64,000 bases of DNA, from the NCBI RefSeq assembly GCF_009707125.1, contig NZ_WLVL01000002.1, positions 38,056 to 102,055 of the forward strand, given 5' to 3'. Origin of the DNA: Arsenicicoccus cauae. GTDB taxonomy: Bacteria > Actinomycetota > Actinomycetes > Actinomycetales > Dermatophilaceae. Of this stretch, positions 17,741 to 28,980 are shown one piece after another (the stretch's first letter is position 1; every line of letters starts with the position of its first letter). Made by a program: the position numbers and the translations under genes. The notes beneath the pieces were generated by a model, which was not told the DNA's origin, ran no database searches, and was given only the letters and a program-made list of their open reading frames with translations.

Positions 17741-18082
17741 ATGGCGAAGATGAAGATCAAGAAGGGTGACCTGGTCCAGGTCATCACCGGCCCCGACAAG
17801 GGCCAGACGGGCAAGGTCATCTCGGTGGACACCGAGGCCGGGCGCGTCCTGGTCGAGGGCATCAACCGCGTGACCAAGCACACCAAGGCCGGCCAGGGTG
17901 CGGGCCGCACCGGTGGCATCGTCCACACCGAGGCCCCGATCCACGTCTCCAACGTGCAGGTCGTGGACCCGGAGAGCAAGAAGCCGACCCGTATCAAGAC
18001 GCGCGTCGAGACCGTCGAGCGTGACGGTCGGTCCAAGACCGTCCGCACGCGCGTGTCCGTCCGCTCGGGCAAGGACCTGTGA
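17741..18082 (+). CDS. rplX: 50S ribosomal protein L24
   Basis: A protein of 113 residues, an assembly initiator of the 50S. It has a KOW motif ([20 protein letters not shown]) near the N-terminus. It lies in the spc operon between rplN and rplE and ends within the leader of rplE. Confidence 0.97.
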   Translation: MAKMKIKKGDLVQVITGPDKGQTGKVISVDTEAGRVLVEGINRVTKHTKAGQGAGRTGGIVHTEAPIHVSNVQVVDPESKKPTRIKTRVETVERDGRSKTVRTRVSVRSGKDL

Positions 18083-18084
18083 TC

Positions 18085-18654
18085 ATGACTGCCACCACCA
18101 CTGAGAAGACGCAGCCCCGCCTCAAGGCGCGCTACGGCGCGGAGATCAAGCCTGCGCTGCAGGACCAGTTCTCCTACCCCAACGTCATGCAGGTCCCCGG
18201 TGTCGTCAAGGTCATCGTCAACATGGGTGTCGGTGAGGCGGCTCGCGACTCGAAGCTGATCGAGGGCGCGGTGCGCGACCTGACCGCCATCACGGGCCAG
18301 AAGCCCATCGTGACCAAGGCTCGCAAGTCCATCGCGCAGTTCAAGCTGCGCGAGGGCATGCCCATCGGCGCGCACGTCACCCTCCGGGGTGACCGCATGT
18401 GGGAGTTCCTCGACCGTCTGCTGTCGGTCGCCCTCCCGCGCATCCGCGACTTCCGGGGTCTGTCCGGCAAGCAGTTCGACGGTCGCGGCAACTACACCTT
18501 CGGTCTCAACGAGCAGTCGATGTTCCACGAGATCGACCAGGACAAGATCGACCGGGTTCGCGGCATGGACATCACGATCGTCACCACCGCCACGAACGAC
18601 GACGAGGGTCGCGCCCTGCTCAAGCAGCTCGGCTTCCCGTTCAAGGAGAACTGA
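18085..18654 (+). CDS. rplE: 50S ribosomal protein L5
   Basis: A protein of 189 residues that binds 5S rRNA. The [21 protein letters not shown] and [12 protein letters not shown] segments are standard. I chose ATG 18085, because AAGGA lies 9 nt upstream. GTG 18079 would have only 3 nt of spacing. Confidence 0.96.
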   Translation: MTATTTEKTQPRLKARYGAEIKPALQDQFSYPNVMQVPGVVKVIVNMGVGEAARDSKLIEGAVRDLTAITGQKPIVTKARKSIAQFKLREGMPIGAHVTLRGDRMWEFLDRLLSVALPRIRDFRGLSGKQFDGRGNYTFGLNEQSMFHEIDQDKIDRVRGMDITIVTTATNDDEGRALLKQLGFPFKEN

Positions 18655-18656
18655 CC

Positions 18657-18842
18657 GTGGCCAAGACCGCTCTGATCAACAAGGCGAACGCCAAGCCGAA
18701 GTTCAAGGTGCGCGCGTACACGCGCTGCCAGCGCTGCGGCCGTCCGCACTCGGTGTACCGCAAGTTCGGCCTGTGCCGGATCTGCCTGCGCGAGATGGCG
18801 CACGGGGGAGAGCTCCCCGGCGTCACCAAGAGCAGCTGGTAA
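18657..18842 (+). CDS. rpsZ: 30S ribosomal protein S14, zinc-binding (type Z)
   Basis: The short S14 of 61 residues. Cys24, Cys27, Cys40 and Cys43 form the zinc ribbon, so this is the zinc-dependent form and not the zinc-free paralogue used under zinc starvation. Start GTG 18657 gives [16 protein letters not shown]. It lies 2 nt after the rplE stop. Confidence 0.96.
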   Translation: MAKTALINKANAKPKFKVRAYTRCQRCGRPHSVYRKFGLCRICLREMAHGGELPGVTKSSW

Positions 18843-18962
18843 CCCCAACCCTCGAATTTCCACTCCGCTCTACATCGCAGGTCGGGACGACGGCGGCGCC
18901 CCCGGGACACCCGGGGAGCCGGCCCGAGACTGAAACCGCGGTGAGGAAGGGCAAGCAGCCCA

Positions 18963-19361
18963 ATGACCATGACTGACCCGATTGCGGACATGCTGACCCG
19001 CGTCCGGAACGCCAACTCGGCGCACCACGACGTCGTCTCCATGCCGTTCTCGAAGCTGAAGAAGAACATCGCGGACATCCTCGAGGCCGAGGGCTACATC
19101 GCCGGCTCGAAGATCGAGGAGGCCGAGGTGGGTCAGACCCTGACCATCAACCTCAAGTACGGCCCCAACCGCGAGCGGTCGATCGCGGGCGTGCGTCGGG
19201 TGTCCAAGCCCGGTCTGCGCGTGTACGCGAAGTCCACCAACCTGCCCAAGGTCCTCGGCGGCCTCGGCGTGGCGATCATCTCCACGTCGACCGGTCTGCT
19301 GACCGACAAGCAGGCTGCCCAGAAGGGCGTGGGTGGGGAAGTCCTCGCCTACGTCTGGTAA
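18963..19361 (+). CDS. rpsH: 30S ribosomal protein S8
   Basis: A protein of 132 residues and an early 16S rRNA binder. In other bacteria S8 represses the spc operon by binding near rplE. It has [18 protein letters not shown] and the C-terminal [19 protein letters not shown] lies about 14 nt ahead of ATG 18963; ATG 18969 is an alternative. The 120-bp upstream gap includes a CCCCGGG/CCCGGGG hairpin. Confidence 0.97.
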   Translation: MTMTDPIADMLTRVRNANSAHHDVVSMPFSKLKKNIADILEAEGYIAGSKIEEAEVGQTLTINLKYGPNRERSIAGVRRVSKPGLRVYAKSTNLPKVLGGLGVAIISTSTGLLTDKQAAQKGVGGEVLAYVW

Positions 19362-19385
19362 CCCACGGCGCGAAAGGAGCATCTC

Positions 19386-19925
19386 ATGTCCCGAATCGGA
19401 CGACTCCCTGTCTCCGTGCCCATGGGTGTGGAGGTCAACATCGACGGTCAGACCGTCACCGTCAAGAAGAACAACGCCGAGCTGAGCCACGTCGTGGCCG
19501 AGCCGATCACGGTCGAGAGGGCCGAGGACGGCACGATCGAGGTCAAGCGTCCCAACGACGAGCGTCAGTCCCGCGCCCTGCACGGCCTGACCCGTTCCCT
19601 CATCGCCAACATGGTCGAGGGCGTCACCAACGGCTACGAGAAGAAGCTCGAGATCTTCGGCACCGGTTACCGCGTGATGGCCCGGGGCAGCAACCTCGAG
19701 TTCGCGCTCGGCTACTCGCACCCGATCGTCGTCGAGCCGCCGGAGGGCATCACCTTCCAGGTCGAGGCCCCGACGAGGTTCTCGGTCAAGGGCATCGACA
19801 AGCAGCTCGTCGGCGAGGTCGCTGCCAACATCCGCAAGCTCCGCAAGCCCGACCCCTACAAGGGCAAGGGTGTCCGCTACGCGGGCGAGCAGATCCGCCG
19901 CAAGGTCGGAAAGGCTGGTAAGTAA
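19386..19925 (+). CDS. rplF: 50S ribosomal protein L6
   Basis: A protein of 179 residues with two related domains near the factor-binding site. It begins [12 protein letters not shown] and ends with the conserved [16 protein letters not shown] segment. A strong GAAAGGAG precedes ATG 19386. Confidence 0.97.
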   Translation: MSRIGRLPVSVPMGVEVNIDGQTVTVKKNNAELSHVVAEPITVERAEDGTIEVKRPNDERQSRALHGLTRSLIANMVEGVTNGYEKKLEIFGTGYRVMARGSNLEFALGYSHPIVVEPPEGITFQVEAPTRFSVKGIDKQLVGEVAANIRKLRKPDPYKGKGVRYAGEQIRRKVGKAGK

Positions 19926-19928
19926 GCC

Positions 19929-20306
19929 ATGGCACGACTCATCGTCAAGCGCGGCAAGGGCAAGAGCGCCGCGCGCGGCCGCCGTCACCTGCGTCTGCGC
20001 AAGCGCATCGCCGGCACCACGACGCGGCCTCGCCTCGTGGTCAACCGGTCCGCGCGTCACATGTTCGTCCAGGTGGTCGACGACACCGTCGGCAAGACGC
20101 TGGCGAGCGCCTCCACCATGGAGGCCGACCTGCGCTCCTTCGAGGGCGACAAGACGGCCAAGGCCAAGCGGGTCGGTGAGCTCGTCGCCGAGCGCGCCAA
20201 GGCCGCCGGGGTGTCCGCGGTCGTGTTCGACCGTGGCGGCAACCAGTACCACGGCCGCATCGCCGCGATCGCCGACGGCGCCCGCAAGGGTGGTCTGGAC
20301 CTGTGA
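19929..20306 (+). CDS. rplR: 50S ribosomal protein L18
   Basis: A protein of 125 residues that binds 5S rRNA with L5. It has the basic N-terminus, [24 protein letters not shown] core and [20 protein letters not shown] near the end. It lies 3 nt after rplF. Confidence 0.97.
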   Translation: MARLIVKRGKGKSAARGRRHLRLRKRIAGTTTRPRLVVNRSARHMFVQVVDDTVGKTLASASTMEADLRSFEGDKTAKAKRVGELVAERAKAAGVSAVVFDRGGNQYHGRIAAIADGARKGGLDL

Positions 20307-20346
20307 CCGCTCACCAGACGTACGTTTCAGGAAAGAGGAACATCTG

Positions 20347-20979
20347 ATGCCAGGACCTCAGCGCCGCGGAACCGGCGCCGGCACCGGCCAGAACGGCGGC
20401 GAGCGCACCAACGACCGCCGTGACCGCCGCGAGCGGGGCGACCGTCGCGACTCCGCCGAGAAGAGCCAGTACATCGAGCGAGTGGTGACGATCAACCGCG
20501 TCGCCAAGGTCGTCAAGGGTGGCCGCCGCTTCAGCTTCACCGCGCTCGTCGTGGTGGGCGACGGTGACGGCACTGTGGGCGTGGGCTACGGCAAGGCCAA
20601 GGAGGTGCCCGCCGCGATCGCGAAGGGCGTCGAGGAGGCCAAGAAGGCGTTCTTCCGCGTCCCCCGCATCCAGGGCACCATCCCGCACCCCGTCCAGGGT
20701 GAGAAGGCCGCGGGCGTCGTGCTCCTTCGTCCCGCCGCCCCCGGTACCGGTGTCATCGCCGGAGGCCCGGTGCGCGCCGTGCTCGAGTGCGCCGGCATCC
20801 ACGACGTGCTGTCCAAGTCGCTCGGCTCGGACAACTCGATCAACATCGTCCACGCGACGGTCGAGGCCCTCAAGGGTCTCGAGCGCCCCGAGGCTGTCGC
20901 GGCGCGCCGCGGCAAGTCCCTCGAGGACGTCGCGCCCGCCGCTCTGCTGCGCGCCCGTGCCGCTGGGGCTGGTGCCTGA
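20347..20979 (+). CDS. rpsE: 30S ribosomal protein S5
   Basis: A protein of 210 residues that controls decoding fidelity at the mRNA entrance. A low-complexity Arg/Asp/Gly-rich N-terminal extension of about 40 residues precedes the core, which begins [23 protein letters not shown] 20347 follows GAAAGAGG. The stop shares a base with the rpmD start (TGATG). Confidence 0.97.
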   Translation: MPGPQRRGTGAGTGQNGGERTNDRRDRRERGDRRDSAEKSQYIERVVTINRVAKVVKGGRRFSFTALVVVGDGDGTVGVGYGKAKEVPAAIAKGVEEAKKAFFRVPRIQGTIPHPVQGEKAAGVVLLRPAAPGTGVIAGGPVRAVLECAGIHDVLSKSLGSDNSINIVHATVEALKGLERPEAVAARRGKSLEDVAPAALLRARAAGAGA

Positions 20980-21161
20980 TGTCTCGACTCAAGGTGACCC
21001 AGACCCGTGGCCACGTCGGCTGCAAGCAGAACCAGCGCGAGACCCTGCGCACGCTCGGTCTCAAGCGCATCGGTGACGTCGTCGTCAAGGAGGACCGCCC
21101 CGAGATCCGGGGGATGGTCCGCACCGTGGCGCACCTCGTGACCGTCGAGGAGGTTGACTGA
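20979..21161 (+). CDS. rpmD: 50S ribosomal protein L30
   Basis: A protein of 60 residues ([20 protein letters not shown]...), the usual short bacterial L30. ATG 20979 overlaps the rpsE stop and its own TGA overlaps the rplO ATG, so the three genes are translationally coupled. Confidence 0.96.
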   Translation: MSRLKVTQTRGHVGCKQNQRETLRTLGLKRIGDVVVKEDRPEIRGMVRTVAHLVTVEEVD

Positions 21162-21655
21162 TGGCTATCGCCAAGAAGTCCGGCGAGCAGGAGCTCCCTG
21201 CCGACGGCACCACGCACGCCCTGAAGGTGCACCACCTTCGCCCCGCCCCCGGCGCCAAGACCCCCAAGACCCGCGTGGGTCGCGGTGAGGGCTCCAAGGG
21301 CAAGACCGCCGGTCGCGGCACCAAGGGCACCAAGGCCCGCTACCAGGTGCCCGCGGGCTTCGAGGGCGGTCAGACGCCGCTGCACATGCGTCTGCCCAAG
21401 ATGCGCGGCTTCAAGAACCCGTTCAAGACCGAGTACCAGGTCGTGAACCTCGACAAGATCTCCGCGCTCTACCCCGAGGGTGGCGAGGTCACCGTCGAGG
21501 GTCTCGTGGAGAAGGGCGCGGTCCGCAAGGGCTCGCTCGTCAAGGTCCTCGGCCAGGGCGAGATCACCGTCAAGGTCAACGTGACGGCGGACAAGTTCTC
21601 GGGATCCGCCAAGGACAAGATCGAGGCCGCGGGCGGTTCGACCACCCAGGCCTGA
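21161..21655 (+). CDS. rplO: 50S ribosomal protein L15
   Basis: A protein of 164 residues of the 50S core. The glycine-rich N-terminal arm ([20 protein letters not shown]) and the [18 protein letters not shown] motif are clear. It is the last ribosomal gene before secY and is followed by a long perfect hairpin. Confidence 0.97.
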   Translation: MAIAKKSGEQELPADGTTHALKVHHLRPAPGAKTPKTRVGRGEGSKGKTAGRGTKGTKARYQVPAGFEGGQTPLHMRLPKMRGFKNPFKTEYQVVNLDKISALYPEGGEVTVEGLVEKGAVRKGSLVKVLGQGEITVKVNVTADKFSGSAKDKIEAAGGSTTQA

Positions 21656-21695
21656 TCGTCGGCAGGAGCCGGAGCGCCGGCGCTGCCCGACATCA

Positions 21696-21748
21696 CCTGC
21701 ACGACCACGACCCCGGAAGCGTCGCTTCCGGGGTCGTGGTCGTGCAGG
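21696..21748 (+). terminator. Perfect 25-bp hairpin between rplO and secY
   Basis: Two 25-nt arms (21696-21720 and 21724-21748) are perfectly complementary around a GTC loop, 40 bases after the rplO stop and 58 before secY. There is no U-tract. It should stop or attenuate transcription between the ribosomal and the secY-adk-map parts of the cluster, or protect the 3' end of the upstream mRNA. Confidence 0.8.
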
Positions 21749-21805
21749 GCACCAGGGGCGCGGATGCTACCCTGCGTAAGTCGTCATGGTCGCCGAGGAG
21801 GACCT

Positions 21806-23118
<1,313 letters not shown>

Positions 23119-23119
<1 letters not shown>

Positions 23120-23682
23120 TGCAACTGATCATCATGGGTCCGCCCGGCGCCGGCAAGGGGACGCAGGCCACACGGCTCGTCGAGGGTCTGGGGATCCCCG
23201 CCATCTCGACCGGCGACATCTTCCGCGCCAACATCAAGGCCGAGACCGAGCTTGGTCTCAAGGTCAAGGAGATCATCGCCGGCGGGGGCTACGTCCCGGA
23301 CGAGATCACCGACGCGATCGTCGCCGACCGCCTGTCCCAGCCCGACTGCCAGCCCGGCTTCCTGCTGGACGGCTACCCGCGCACCGTGGGCCAGGTCGAT
23401 GCCCTGGACGGGATGCTTCAGCGCATGGGTCGCCCCCTGGACGCCGTCCTCGTCCTGACCGTCGACACGGACGCCGTCGTGCAGCGCCTGCTCAAGCGGG
23501 CCGAGGTGGAGGGTCGGGTCGACGACACGGAGGAGGTCATCCGGGAGCGGATGGCCATCTACGCCCGCGAGACGCAACCCCTCATCGACCTCTACCGCGA
23601 GCGGGGCCTGATCCATGAGGTGGACGGCATGGGCGAGGTCGACGACGTGACCGAGCGACTCCTCCAGACGGTCCGGGGCTGA
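23119..23682 (+). CDS. adk: Adenylate kinase
   Basis: The AMP + ATP to 2 ADP enzyme, 187 residues. The P-loop GPPGAGKGT is at residues 7-15, followed by STGDIFR and the FLLDGYPRT AMP-binding signature. The LID is the short, zinc-free type (RAEVEGRVDDTEEVIRERM), as in most actinobacteria. ATG 23119 overlaps the secY stop by one base. Confidence 0.97.
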
Positions 23683-23691
23683 GCCAACCAC

Positions 23692-24552
23692 GTGTTCGGG
23701 CGTTCCAGGATCCAGACCAAGACCGACGACCAGATCCGCGCCATGCGACGTGCGGGGCTGGTCGTCGGCCGCACCCTGCAGATGCTGTCCGAGGAGCTGC
23801 GGGCCGGTATGACCACCGGGGAGCTCGACGCGCTGGCCGAGAGCTTCATCCGTGACCACGGCATGGTGCCGAACTTCGCCGAGGTGCCGGGCTACCACCA
23901 CACGCTGTGCGTCTCCGTCGGCGAGCAGATCGTGCACGGCATCCCGGGGGACCGGATGCTGCTGGAGGGCGACCTGGTGTCCGTCGACTGCGGCTGCTAC
24001 GTCCTCGAGGACGGCACGCAGTGGCATGGCGACGCTGCCCGCACCTTCGTCGTCGGGGGGCGGGAGGCGGCCAGGCCGGCCGAGCTCGCGCTGTCCGACG
24101 CCACCGAGTCATCCCTGTGGGCGGGCATCGCCGCCCTGCGCGTCGGGGGCCGCCTGCACGAGGTGGGGGCCGCGGTCGAGGACTCGATCGAGGCCTCCGG
24201 GCGGCGGGACGGGGTCGACTACGGCATCGTGGAGGACTACGTCGGCCACGGCATCGGGACGTCCATGCACATGGACCCCCAGGTCTACAACTATCGCGTC
24301 CGCGACCGGGGGCCGACCGTCCGCAGCGGCGTGACCCTGGCGATCGAGCCGATGATCACCCTGGGCTCGGCCGACAACCACGTGCTCGACGACGAGTGGA
24401 CGGTCGTCACCGACGACGGCTCCGCGGCGAGCCACTGGGAGAACACCGTGGCCGTCACGGACGCGGGTCTGTGGGTCCTCACCGAGGTCGACGGGGGAGC
24501 GGAGCGGCTGCGGGCGGCGGGCGCGGCATACGGCCCGCTCGACCAGGCCTGA
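23692..24552 (+). CDS. map: Methionine aminopeptidase type I
   Basis: Removes the initiator methionine from new proteins; 286 residues. The five metal ligands are visible in order: Asp in SVDCGC, Asp in HGDAARTF, His in GHGIGTSMH, Glu in AIEPM and Glu in HWENTVAV. The start is GTG 23692, 9 bases after adk, with a weak ribosome binding site. Its place after secY-adk is standard. Confidence 0.95.
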   Translation: MFGRSRIQTKTDDQIRAMRRAGLVVGRTLQMLSEELRAGMTTGELDALAESFIRDHGMVPNFAEVPGYHHTLCVSVGEQIVHGIPGDRMLLEGDLVSVDCGCYVLEDGTQWHGDAARTFVVGGREAARPAELALSDATESSLWAGIAALRVGGRLHEVGAAVEDSIEASGRRDGVDYGIVEDYVGHGIGTSMHMDPQVYNYRVRDRGPTVRSGVTLAIEPMITLGSADNHVLDDEWTVVTDDGSAASHWENTVAVTDAGLWVLTEVDGGAERLRAAGAAYGPLDQA

Positions 24553-24771
24553 CGTCCCCCCAGCGCGCCTGCGCCGATTTCCCTGCGTGCGGGGGTATGG
24601 CGTAGGCTGGTGCGTCGGCTCACGAGCGTTCAGACCCACCTGTCCCGGCGGCTGGTCATGGCAGGTCAAGGTCTCGTCACAACGTGTGCCGGAAGTACCC
24701 GATCAGACAGTGCCACGGCGGTTGTCGTCCTGCTCGCAGGGCGCGGTCCGCCTCGACGGAATGTGGAGGAC

Positions 24772-24993
24772 ATGGCCAAGAAGGACGGTGTCATCGAGAT
24801 CGAGGGCACGATCGTGGAGGCTCTCCCGAACGCGATGTTCCGGGTGGAGCTCACCAACGGTCACAAGGTGCTCGCTCACATCTCCGGCAAGATGCGTCAG
24901 CACTACATCCGCATCCTCCCCGAGGACCGGGTCGTCGTTGAGCTCAGCCCGTATGACCTGACCCGAGGGCGCATCGTCTTCCGCTACCGCTGA
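24772..24993 (+). CDS. infA: Translation initiation factor IF-1
   Basis: A protein of 73 residues, an OB-fold factor that binds the A-site of the 30S. The [20 protein letters not shown] start and [16 protein letters not shown] are standard. ATG 24772 follows GTGGAGGAC. The 219-bp upstream gap (24553-24771) probably holds the promoter for infA and the alpha group. TAGGCT at 24603-24608 is the only -10-like hexamer I noticed. Confidence 0.97.
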   Translation: MAKKDGVIEIEGTIVEALPNAMFRVELTNGHKVLAHISGKMRQHYIRILPEDRVVVELSPYDLTRGRIVFRYR

Positions 24994-25087
24994 CCGGCTC
25001 GTCCGGTCCGGTGGTCGGCAGGCACCACCCGATCCACCCGCCTGGAGCACGTCCGTGCCCCGGGCCCGATCTGAAGACAGTAGGCAG

Positions 25088-25201
25088 ATGAAGGTTCAGC
25101 CGAGCGTCAAGAAGATCTGCGACAAGTGCAAGGTGATCCGCCGCAACGGCCGGGTCATGGTGATCTGCGAGAACGCTCGCCACAAGCAGCGTCAGGGCTG
25201 A
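25088..25201 (+). CDS. rpmJ: 50S ribosomal protein L36
   Basis: A protein of 37 residues ([19 protein letters not shown]...). Cys11, Cys14, Cys27 and His32 form the zinc ribbon, so it is the zinc-dependent form. ATG 25088 follows GTAGGCAG. Confidence 0.96.
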   Translation: MKVQPSVKKICDKCKVIRRNGRVMVICENARHKQRQG

Positions 25202-25292
25202 TCCACCGGTCATCGTGGCCCCGGCCGCGTCGACCCGCACGCGCAGGCTTCCGCCGAACGCGCACGAAGCATTGCCAGCAGCACCCGGCCTC

Positions 25293-25387
25293 AGGTCTCG
25301 AACCGTCGAGACCTGGACGTCACCCCCGGCACGGAGGCCGGGGACCGAGATCCTCGTCCGAGCGAGGCGCCCGACCAAGAGGGCGCC
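25293..25387 (+). promoter_or_regulatory. Three-hairpin leader before rpsM
   Basis: Within the 258-bp gap between rpmJ and rpsM three hairpins follow one another: AGGTCTCGA/TCGAGACCT (25293-25314), CCCCGGC/GCCGGGG (25324-25343) and GGCGCCC/GGGCGCC (25366-25387). In E. coli S4 represses the alpha operon at rpsM through a structured leader. A comparable role is an inference, since the sequence is not recognisably similar. Confidence 0.4.
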
Positions 25388-25459
25388 GTGCGGCGACGGC
25401 GTGGGGTCAGCGGAACGGTGCTGCTCCAGACCTCCGTCCGTATCAGGAGAACCAACCAC

Positions 25460-25840
25460 ATGGCTCGTCTCGTTGGAGTCGACCTGCCGCGCGAGAAGCG
25501 CGTCGAGGTCGCACTGACGTACATCTTCGGCGTGGGCCGCACCCGCGCCGTGCAGACGATCGCGGCCACGGGCGTCAACCCGGACACGCGCGTCAAGGAC
25601 CTCACCGAGGAGGAGCTGGTCAAGCTCCGCGACCACCTCGAGGGGAGTTACCAGATCGAGGGTGACCTCCGTCGCGAGATCGCGTCCGACATCCGCCGCA
25701 AGGTGGAGATCGGCTCCTACGAGGGCCTTCGCCACCGTCGTGGTCTGCCCGTCCGCGGTCAGCGCACCAAGACCAACGCCCGCACCCGCAAGGGTCCCAA
25801 GCGCACGGTCGCCGGCAAGAAGAAGGCCGGCAAGAAGTAA
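25460..25840 (+). CDS. rpsM: 30S ribosomal protein S13
   Basis: A protein of 126 residues that forms bridges between the 30S head and 50S. It has [20 protein letters not shown] and the basic C-terminal tail ending KKKAGKK. ATG 25460 follows AGGAGAACC. Confidence 0.97.
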   Translation: MARLVGVDLPREKRVEVALTYIFGVGRTRAVQTIAATGVNPDTRVKDLTEEELVKLRDHLEGSYQIEGDLRREIASDIRRKVEIGSYEGLRHRRGLPVRGQRTKTNARTRKGPKRTVAGKKKAGKK

Positions 25841-25958
25841 CCAACCGATGTGAACCGGACGCCCAGCCGGGGGATTGGAAACCCTCGCGGCGCGGCACAT
25901 CAGTCGGTCCACTTCACGCACAGTCTTCACTTACCGAGTTACAGGAGAAACCAGCCAC

Positions 25959-26363
25959 ATGCCTCCCAAGGGCCGTCAGGCTGCGGCGAAGAAGGTCCGC
26001 CGCAAGGAGAAGAAGAACGTCGCCCACGGGCACGCTCACATCAAGAGCACGTTCAACAACACGATCGTCTCGATCACCGACCCGACCGGTGCGGTGATCT
26101 CGTGGGCGTCCGCCGGCCAGGTCGGCTTCAAGGGCTCCCGCAAGTCCACGCCGTTCGCCGCGCAGATGGCCGCGGAGGCCGCCGCGCGCCGCGCCATGGA
26201 CCACGGCATGCGCAAGGTCGACGTGTTCGTCAAGGGCCCGGGCTCGGGCCGCGAGACGGCGATCCGCTCGCTGACCGCGACCGGCCTCGAGGTCGGCGCC
26301 ATCAGCGACGTCACGCCCACCCCCCACAACGGCGTGCGCCCGCCCAAGCGCCGTCGCGTCTGA
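25959..26363 (+). CDS. rpsK: 30S ribosomal protein S11
   Basis: A protein of 134 residues on the platform near the E-site. It has [18 protein letters not shown] and the C-terminal [16 protein letters not shown] signature. ATG 25959 follows CAGGAGAAACC. Confidence 0.97.
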   Translation: MPPKGRQAAAKKVRRKEKKNVAHGHAHIKSTFNNTIVSITDPTGAVISWASAGQVGFKGSRKSTPFAAQMAAEAAARRAMDHGMRKVDVFVKGPGSGRETAIRSLTATGLEVGAISDVTPTPHNGVRPPKRRRV

Positions 26364-26387
26364 GACACGGAAGGAGATAGCTGACTT

Positions 26388-26993
26388 ATGGCTCGTTACA
26401 CCGGACCCATGAGCAAGAAGTCCCGTCGTCTCAAGACCGACCTCGTCGGTGGCGACCGGAACTTCGAGAACCGCCCCTACCCGCCCGGCATGCACGGCCG
26501 CGGTCGCGTGCAGGAGAAGGAGTACCTCCTCCAGCTGCGCGAGAAGCAGAAGGCCCGCTACATGTACGGCGTGCTGGAGAAGCAGTTCCGCAACTACTAC
26601 GAGACGGCCTCGCGCCGTCCCGGCAAGACCGGCGAGAACCTCCTCCAGATCCTGGAGTCCCGCCTGGACAACGTCGTCTACCGTGCCGGCCTGGCCCGCA
26701 CCCGTCGTGCGGCGCGTCAGCTCGTCGCCCACGGCCACTTCACGGTCAACGGCGTCCGCGTGGACATCCCGTCCTACCAGGTGACCCAGTACGACATCAT
26801 CGACATCCGTCCCAAGTCGGTGAACACGTTCCCGTTCGAGCTGGCTCGCCAGACCTTCGGGGACCGTCCGATCCCGGCGTGGATGCAGGTGGTCCCGGGC
26901 TCCCTGCGGATCCTGATCCACCAGCTGCCCGTGCGCGAGCAGATCGACGTCCCCGTCGAGGAGCAGCTGATCGTGGAGCTCTACTCGAAGTAA
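26388..26993 (+). CDS. rpsD: 30S ribosomal protein S4 (zinc-free type)
   Basis: A primary 16S rRNA binder of 201 residues with an S4 RNA-binding domain (ILESRLDNVVYRAGLARTRR). The N-terminal four-cysteine zinc site of C+ S4 proteins is absent (MARYTGPMSKKSRRLKTDL), so this is the C- form. ATG 26388 follows GGAAGGAGATAG. It may also act as a regulator of the alpha group. Confidence 0.97.
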   Translation: MARYTGPMSKKSRRLKTDLVGGDRNFENRPYPPGMHGRGRVQEKEYLLQLREKQKARYMYGVLEKQFRNYYETASRRPGKTGENLLQILESRLDNVVYRAGLARTRRAARQLVAHGHFTVNGVRVDIPSYQVTQYDIIDIRPKSVNTFPFELARQTFGDRPIPAWMQVVPGSLRILIHQLPVREQIDVPVEEQLIVELYSK

Positions 26994-27008
26994 TCGGCAT
27001 CACGACGC

Positions 27009-27081
27009 ATGGCGGTGGGCCGGGTTGCGGCCCGGCTCGCCGCCATACGTCTGAGACCACGGTCCGTCCCGCGGACGGACC
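27009..27081 (+). terminator. Two hairpins between rpsD and rpoA
   Basis: In the 181-bp gap before rpoA, an imperfect stem (27009-27046, ends ATGGCGG/CCGCCAT around GGCCGGG) is followed by GGTCCGTC/GACGGACC (27061-27081). There is no U-tract. They could lower read-through into rpoA, or be mRNA-processing or stability structures. Confidence 0.45.
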
Positions 27082-27174
27082 GGCCGGCCGGCTCACGGAC
27101 AGAGGTGAGCGGCCGCCCCGCCAGGGGATTCATGAGACGTCATATAGCGGGCGTCCATGGGAAGGAAGAAGACC

Positions 27175-28191
27175 GTGCTGATCGCACAGCGTCCGGTGCT
27201 CTCGGAGGAGATGCTCTCCGAGGCCCGTTCCCGCTTCACCATCGAGCCCCTCGAGCCGGGCTTCGGCTACACCCTCGGCAACTCGCTGCGGCGCACGCTG
27301 CTGTCGAGCATCCCGGGTGCCGCCGTCACCAGCCTGCGCATCGACGGTGTCCTCCACGAGTTCTCCACCGTCCCCGGTGTCAAGGAGGACGTCACGGAGT
27401 TCATCCTCAACATCAAGGGCCTGGTCGTCTCCTCGGAGCACGACGAGCCGGTCGTGATGTACCTCCGCAAGCAGGGTCCCGGCGCCGTCACCGCCGCCGA
27501 CATCACCCCGCCCGCGGGCGTCGAGGTGCACAACCCCGACCTGCACATCGCGACGCTCAACGACAACGGCAAGCTCGAGATGGAGCTGACCGTCGAGCGT
27601 GGCCGTGGCTACGTCTCGTCGCAGCAGAACAAGTCCGGCGAGCAGGAGATCGGCCGCATCCCGGTCGACTCCATCTACTCCCCGGTGCTGGCCGTGACCT
27701 ACAAGGTCGAGGCGACGCGTGTCGAGCAGCGCACGGACTTCGACCGCCTGGTGGTGGACGTCGAGACCAAGAACTCCATGGCTCCGCGCGACGCGATGGC
27801 CTCCGCCGGCAAGACGCTGGTGGAGCTGTTCGGGCTGGCCCGCGAGCTCAACGTCGAGGCCGAGGGCATCGACATGGGCCCGTCCCCGACGGACGCCGCG
27901 CTCGCCGCCGACCTGGCGCTGCCGATCGAGGACCTCGACCTGACCGTCCGGTCCTACAACTGCCTCAAGCGTGAGGGCATCCACACCGTGGGTGAGCTCG
28001 TGGGTCGCAGCGAGGCCGACCTGCTCGACATCCGCAACTTCGGTGCGAAGTCGATCGACGAGGTCAAGGCCAAGCTCGTGGGCATGGGCCTGCAGCTCAA
28101 GGACAGCCCGCCCGGGTTCGACCCGTCGACGATCGCCGAGGCGTACGACAGCTACGAGGACGACATCGCCCTCGAGGACGAGCAGTACTGA
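27175..28191 (+). CDS. rpoA: RNA polymerase alpha subunit
   Basis: Assembles RNA polymerase and contacts upstream promoter DNA and activators; 338 residues from GTG 27175. The N-terminal domain (residues about 1-230) has [20 protein letters not shown]. The C-terminal domain has the helix-hairpin-helix [18 protein letters not shown] and [16 protein letters not shown] 27175 gives the standard [12 protein letters not shown] start with GGAAGGAAG just upstream. ATG 27157 would add six residues. Confidence 0.97.
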   Translation: MLIAQRPVLSEEMLSEARSRFTIEPLEPGFGYTLGNSLRRTLLSSIPGAAVTSLRIDGVLHEFSTVPGVKEDVTEFILNIKGLVVSSEHDEPVVMYLRKQGPGAVTAADITPPAGVEVHNPDLHIATLNDNGKLEMELTVERGRGYVSSQQNKSGEQEIGRIPVDSIYSPVLAVTYKVEATRVEQRTDFDRLVVDVETKNSMAPRDAMASAGKTLVELFGLARELNVEAEGIDMGPSPTDAALAADLALPIEDLDLTVRSYNCLKREGIHTVGELVGRSEADLLDIRNFGAKSIDEVKAKLVGMGLQLKDSPPGFDPSTIAEAYDSYEDDIALEDEQY

Positions 28192-28272
28192 ACTACTGAC
28201 CGAAAGCAGGACTGACCTCACGGTGCCACGGTCGGCGCCCCCTGCGGTCGGTCGGACTATCTAGGAGAAACC

Positions 28273-28878
28273 ATGCCTACCCCCACCAAGGGTCCTCGTC
28301 TCGGCGGCGGTCCGGCCCACGAGCGCCTGATGCTGGCCAACCTGGCCACGTCGCTGTTCGAGCACGACCGGATCACGACCACGGAGGCCAAGGCCAAGCG
28401 CCTGCGCCCCCTGGCCGAGCGCATGATCACCTTCGCCAAGCGCGGAGACCTGCACGCTCGTCGTCGCGTCCTCACGGTCGTCCGCGACAAGGGTGTCGTC
28501 CACCGCCTGTTCGTGGAGATCGCGCCGGACATGGCGGAGCGCCAGGGCGGCTACACCCGCATCACCAAGATCGGTGCGCGCAAGGGCGACAACGCCCCCA
28601 TGGCCGTCATCGAGCTCGTGCGCGAGCCCGTCGCCAAGAAGGCCACCGTCAAGGAGGCCGAGGCCGCAACCCGGCGCGCGTCCAGGGACTCCCAGCCGGC
28701 CGTCCCGGTCGAGACCGCCGAGCCCGTCGAGGCCCCCGAGGCTGTCGAGACCGAGACGGTGGAGCCGGTCGCCACCCCGGAGGCCGAGGCCCCCGAGGCG
28801 CCGGTCGAGGACCAGCCCACCACCCAGGCGGCCGACGCCGCCACGGACAGCACCACCGAGGCCAAGGGCGACGCCTGA
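28273..28878 (+). CDS. rplQ: 50S ribosomal protein L17 with acidic C-terminal tail
   Basis: A protein of 201 residues. The first roughly 117 residues are canonical L17 ([21 protein letters not shown]...). They are followed by an extension of about 80 residues rich in Glu, Ala, Pro and Thr that would be disordered and acidic. Such tails occur in actinobacterial L17, and their role is unclear. AGGAGAAACC precedes ATG 28273. Confidence 0.96.
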   Translation: MPTPTKGPRLGGGPAHERLMLANLATSLFEHDRITTTEAKAKRLRPLAERMITFAKRGDLHARRRVLTVVRDKGVVHRLFVEIAPDMAERQGGYTRITKIGARKGDNAPMAVIELVREPVAKKATVKEAEAATRRASRDSQPAVPVETAEPVEAPEAVETETVEPVATPEAEAPEAPVEDQPTTQAADAATDSTTEAKGDA

Positions 28879-28896
28879 CCGCGTCCCCGGAGCACA

Positions 28897-28935
28897 GCAG
28901 GGCCCGTCACCCCCACCAGGGGTGCCGGGCCCTGC
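28897..28935 (+). terminator. Terminator hairpin after rplQ
   Basis: The arms GCAGGGCCCG...CACCCC and GGGGTG...CGGGCCCTGC pair around a short loop, 18 bases after the rplQ stop. It closes the ribosomal cluster and separates it from truA. Confidence 0.8.
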
Positions 28936-28963
28936 GGCATACGAGGGGTCCTCGTGCCATCGC

Positions 28964-28980
28964 TAGGATGGACGCTCATG
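28964..28980 (+). promoter_or_regulatory. Leaderless promoter of truA
   Basis: TAGGAT (28964-28969) ends 8 nt before ATG 28978, so the predicted transcription start falls on or next to the A of the start codon. The same arrangement recurs at xseB, ispH and alr. No good -35 is seen. Confidence 0.5.
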
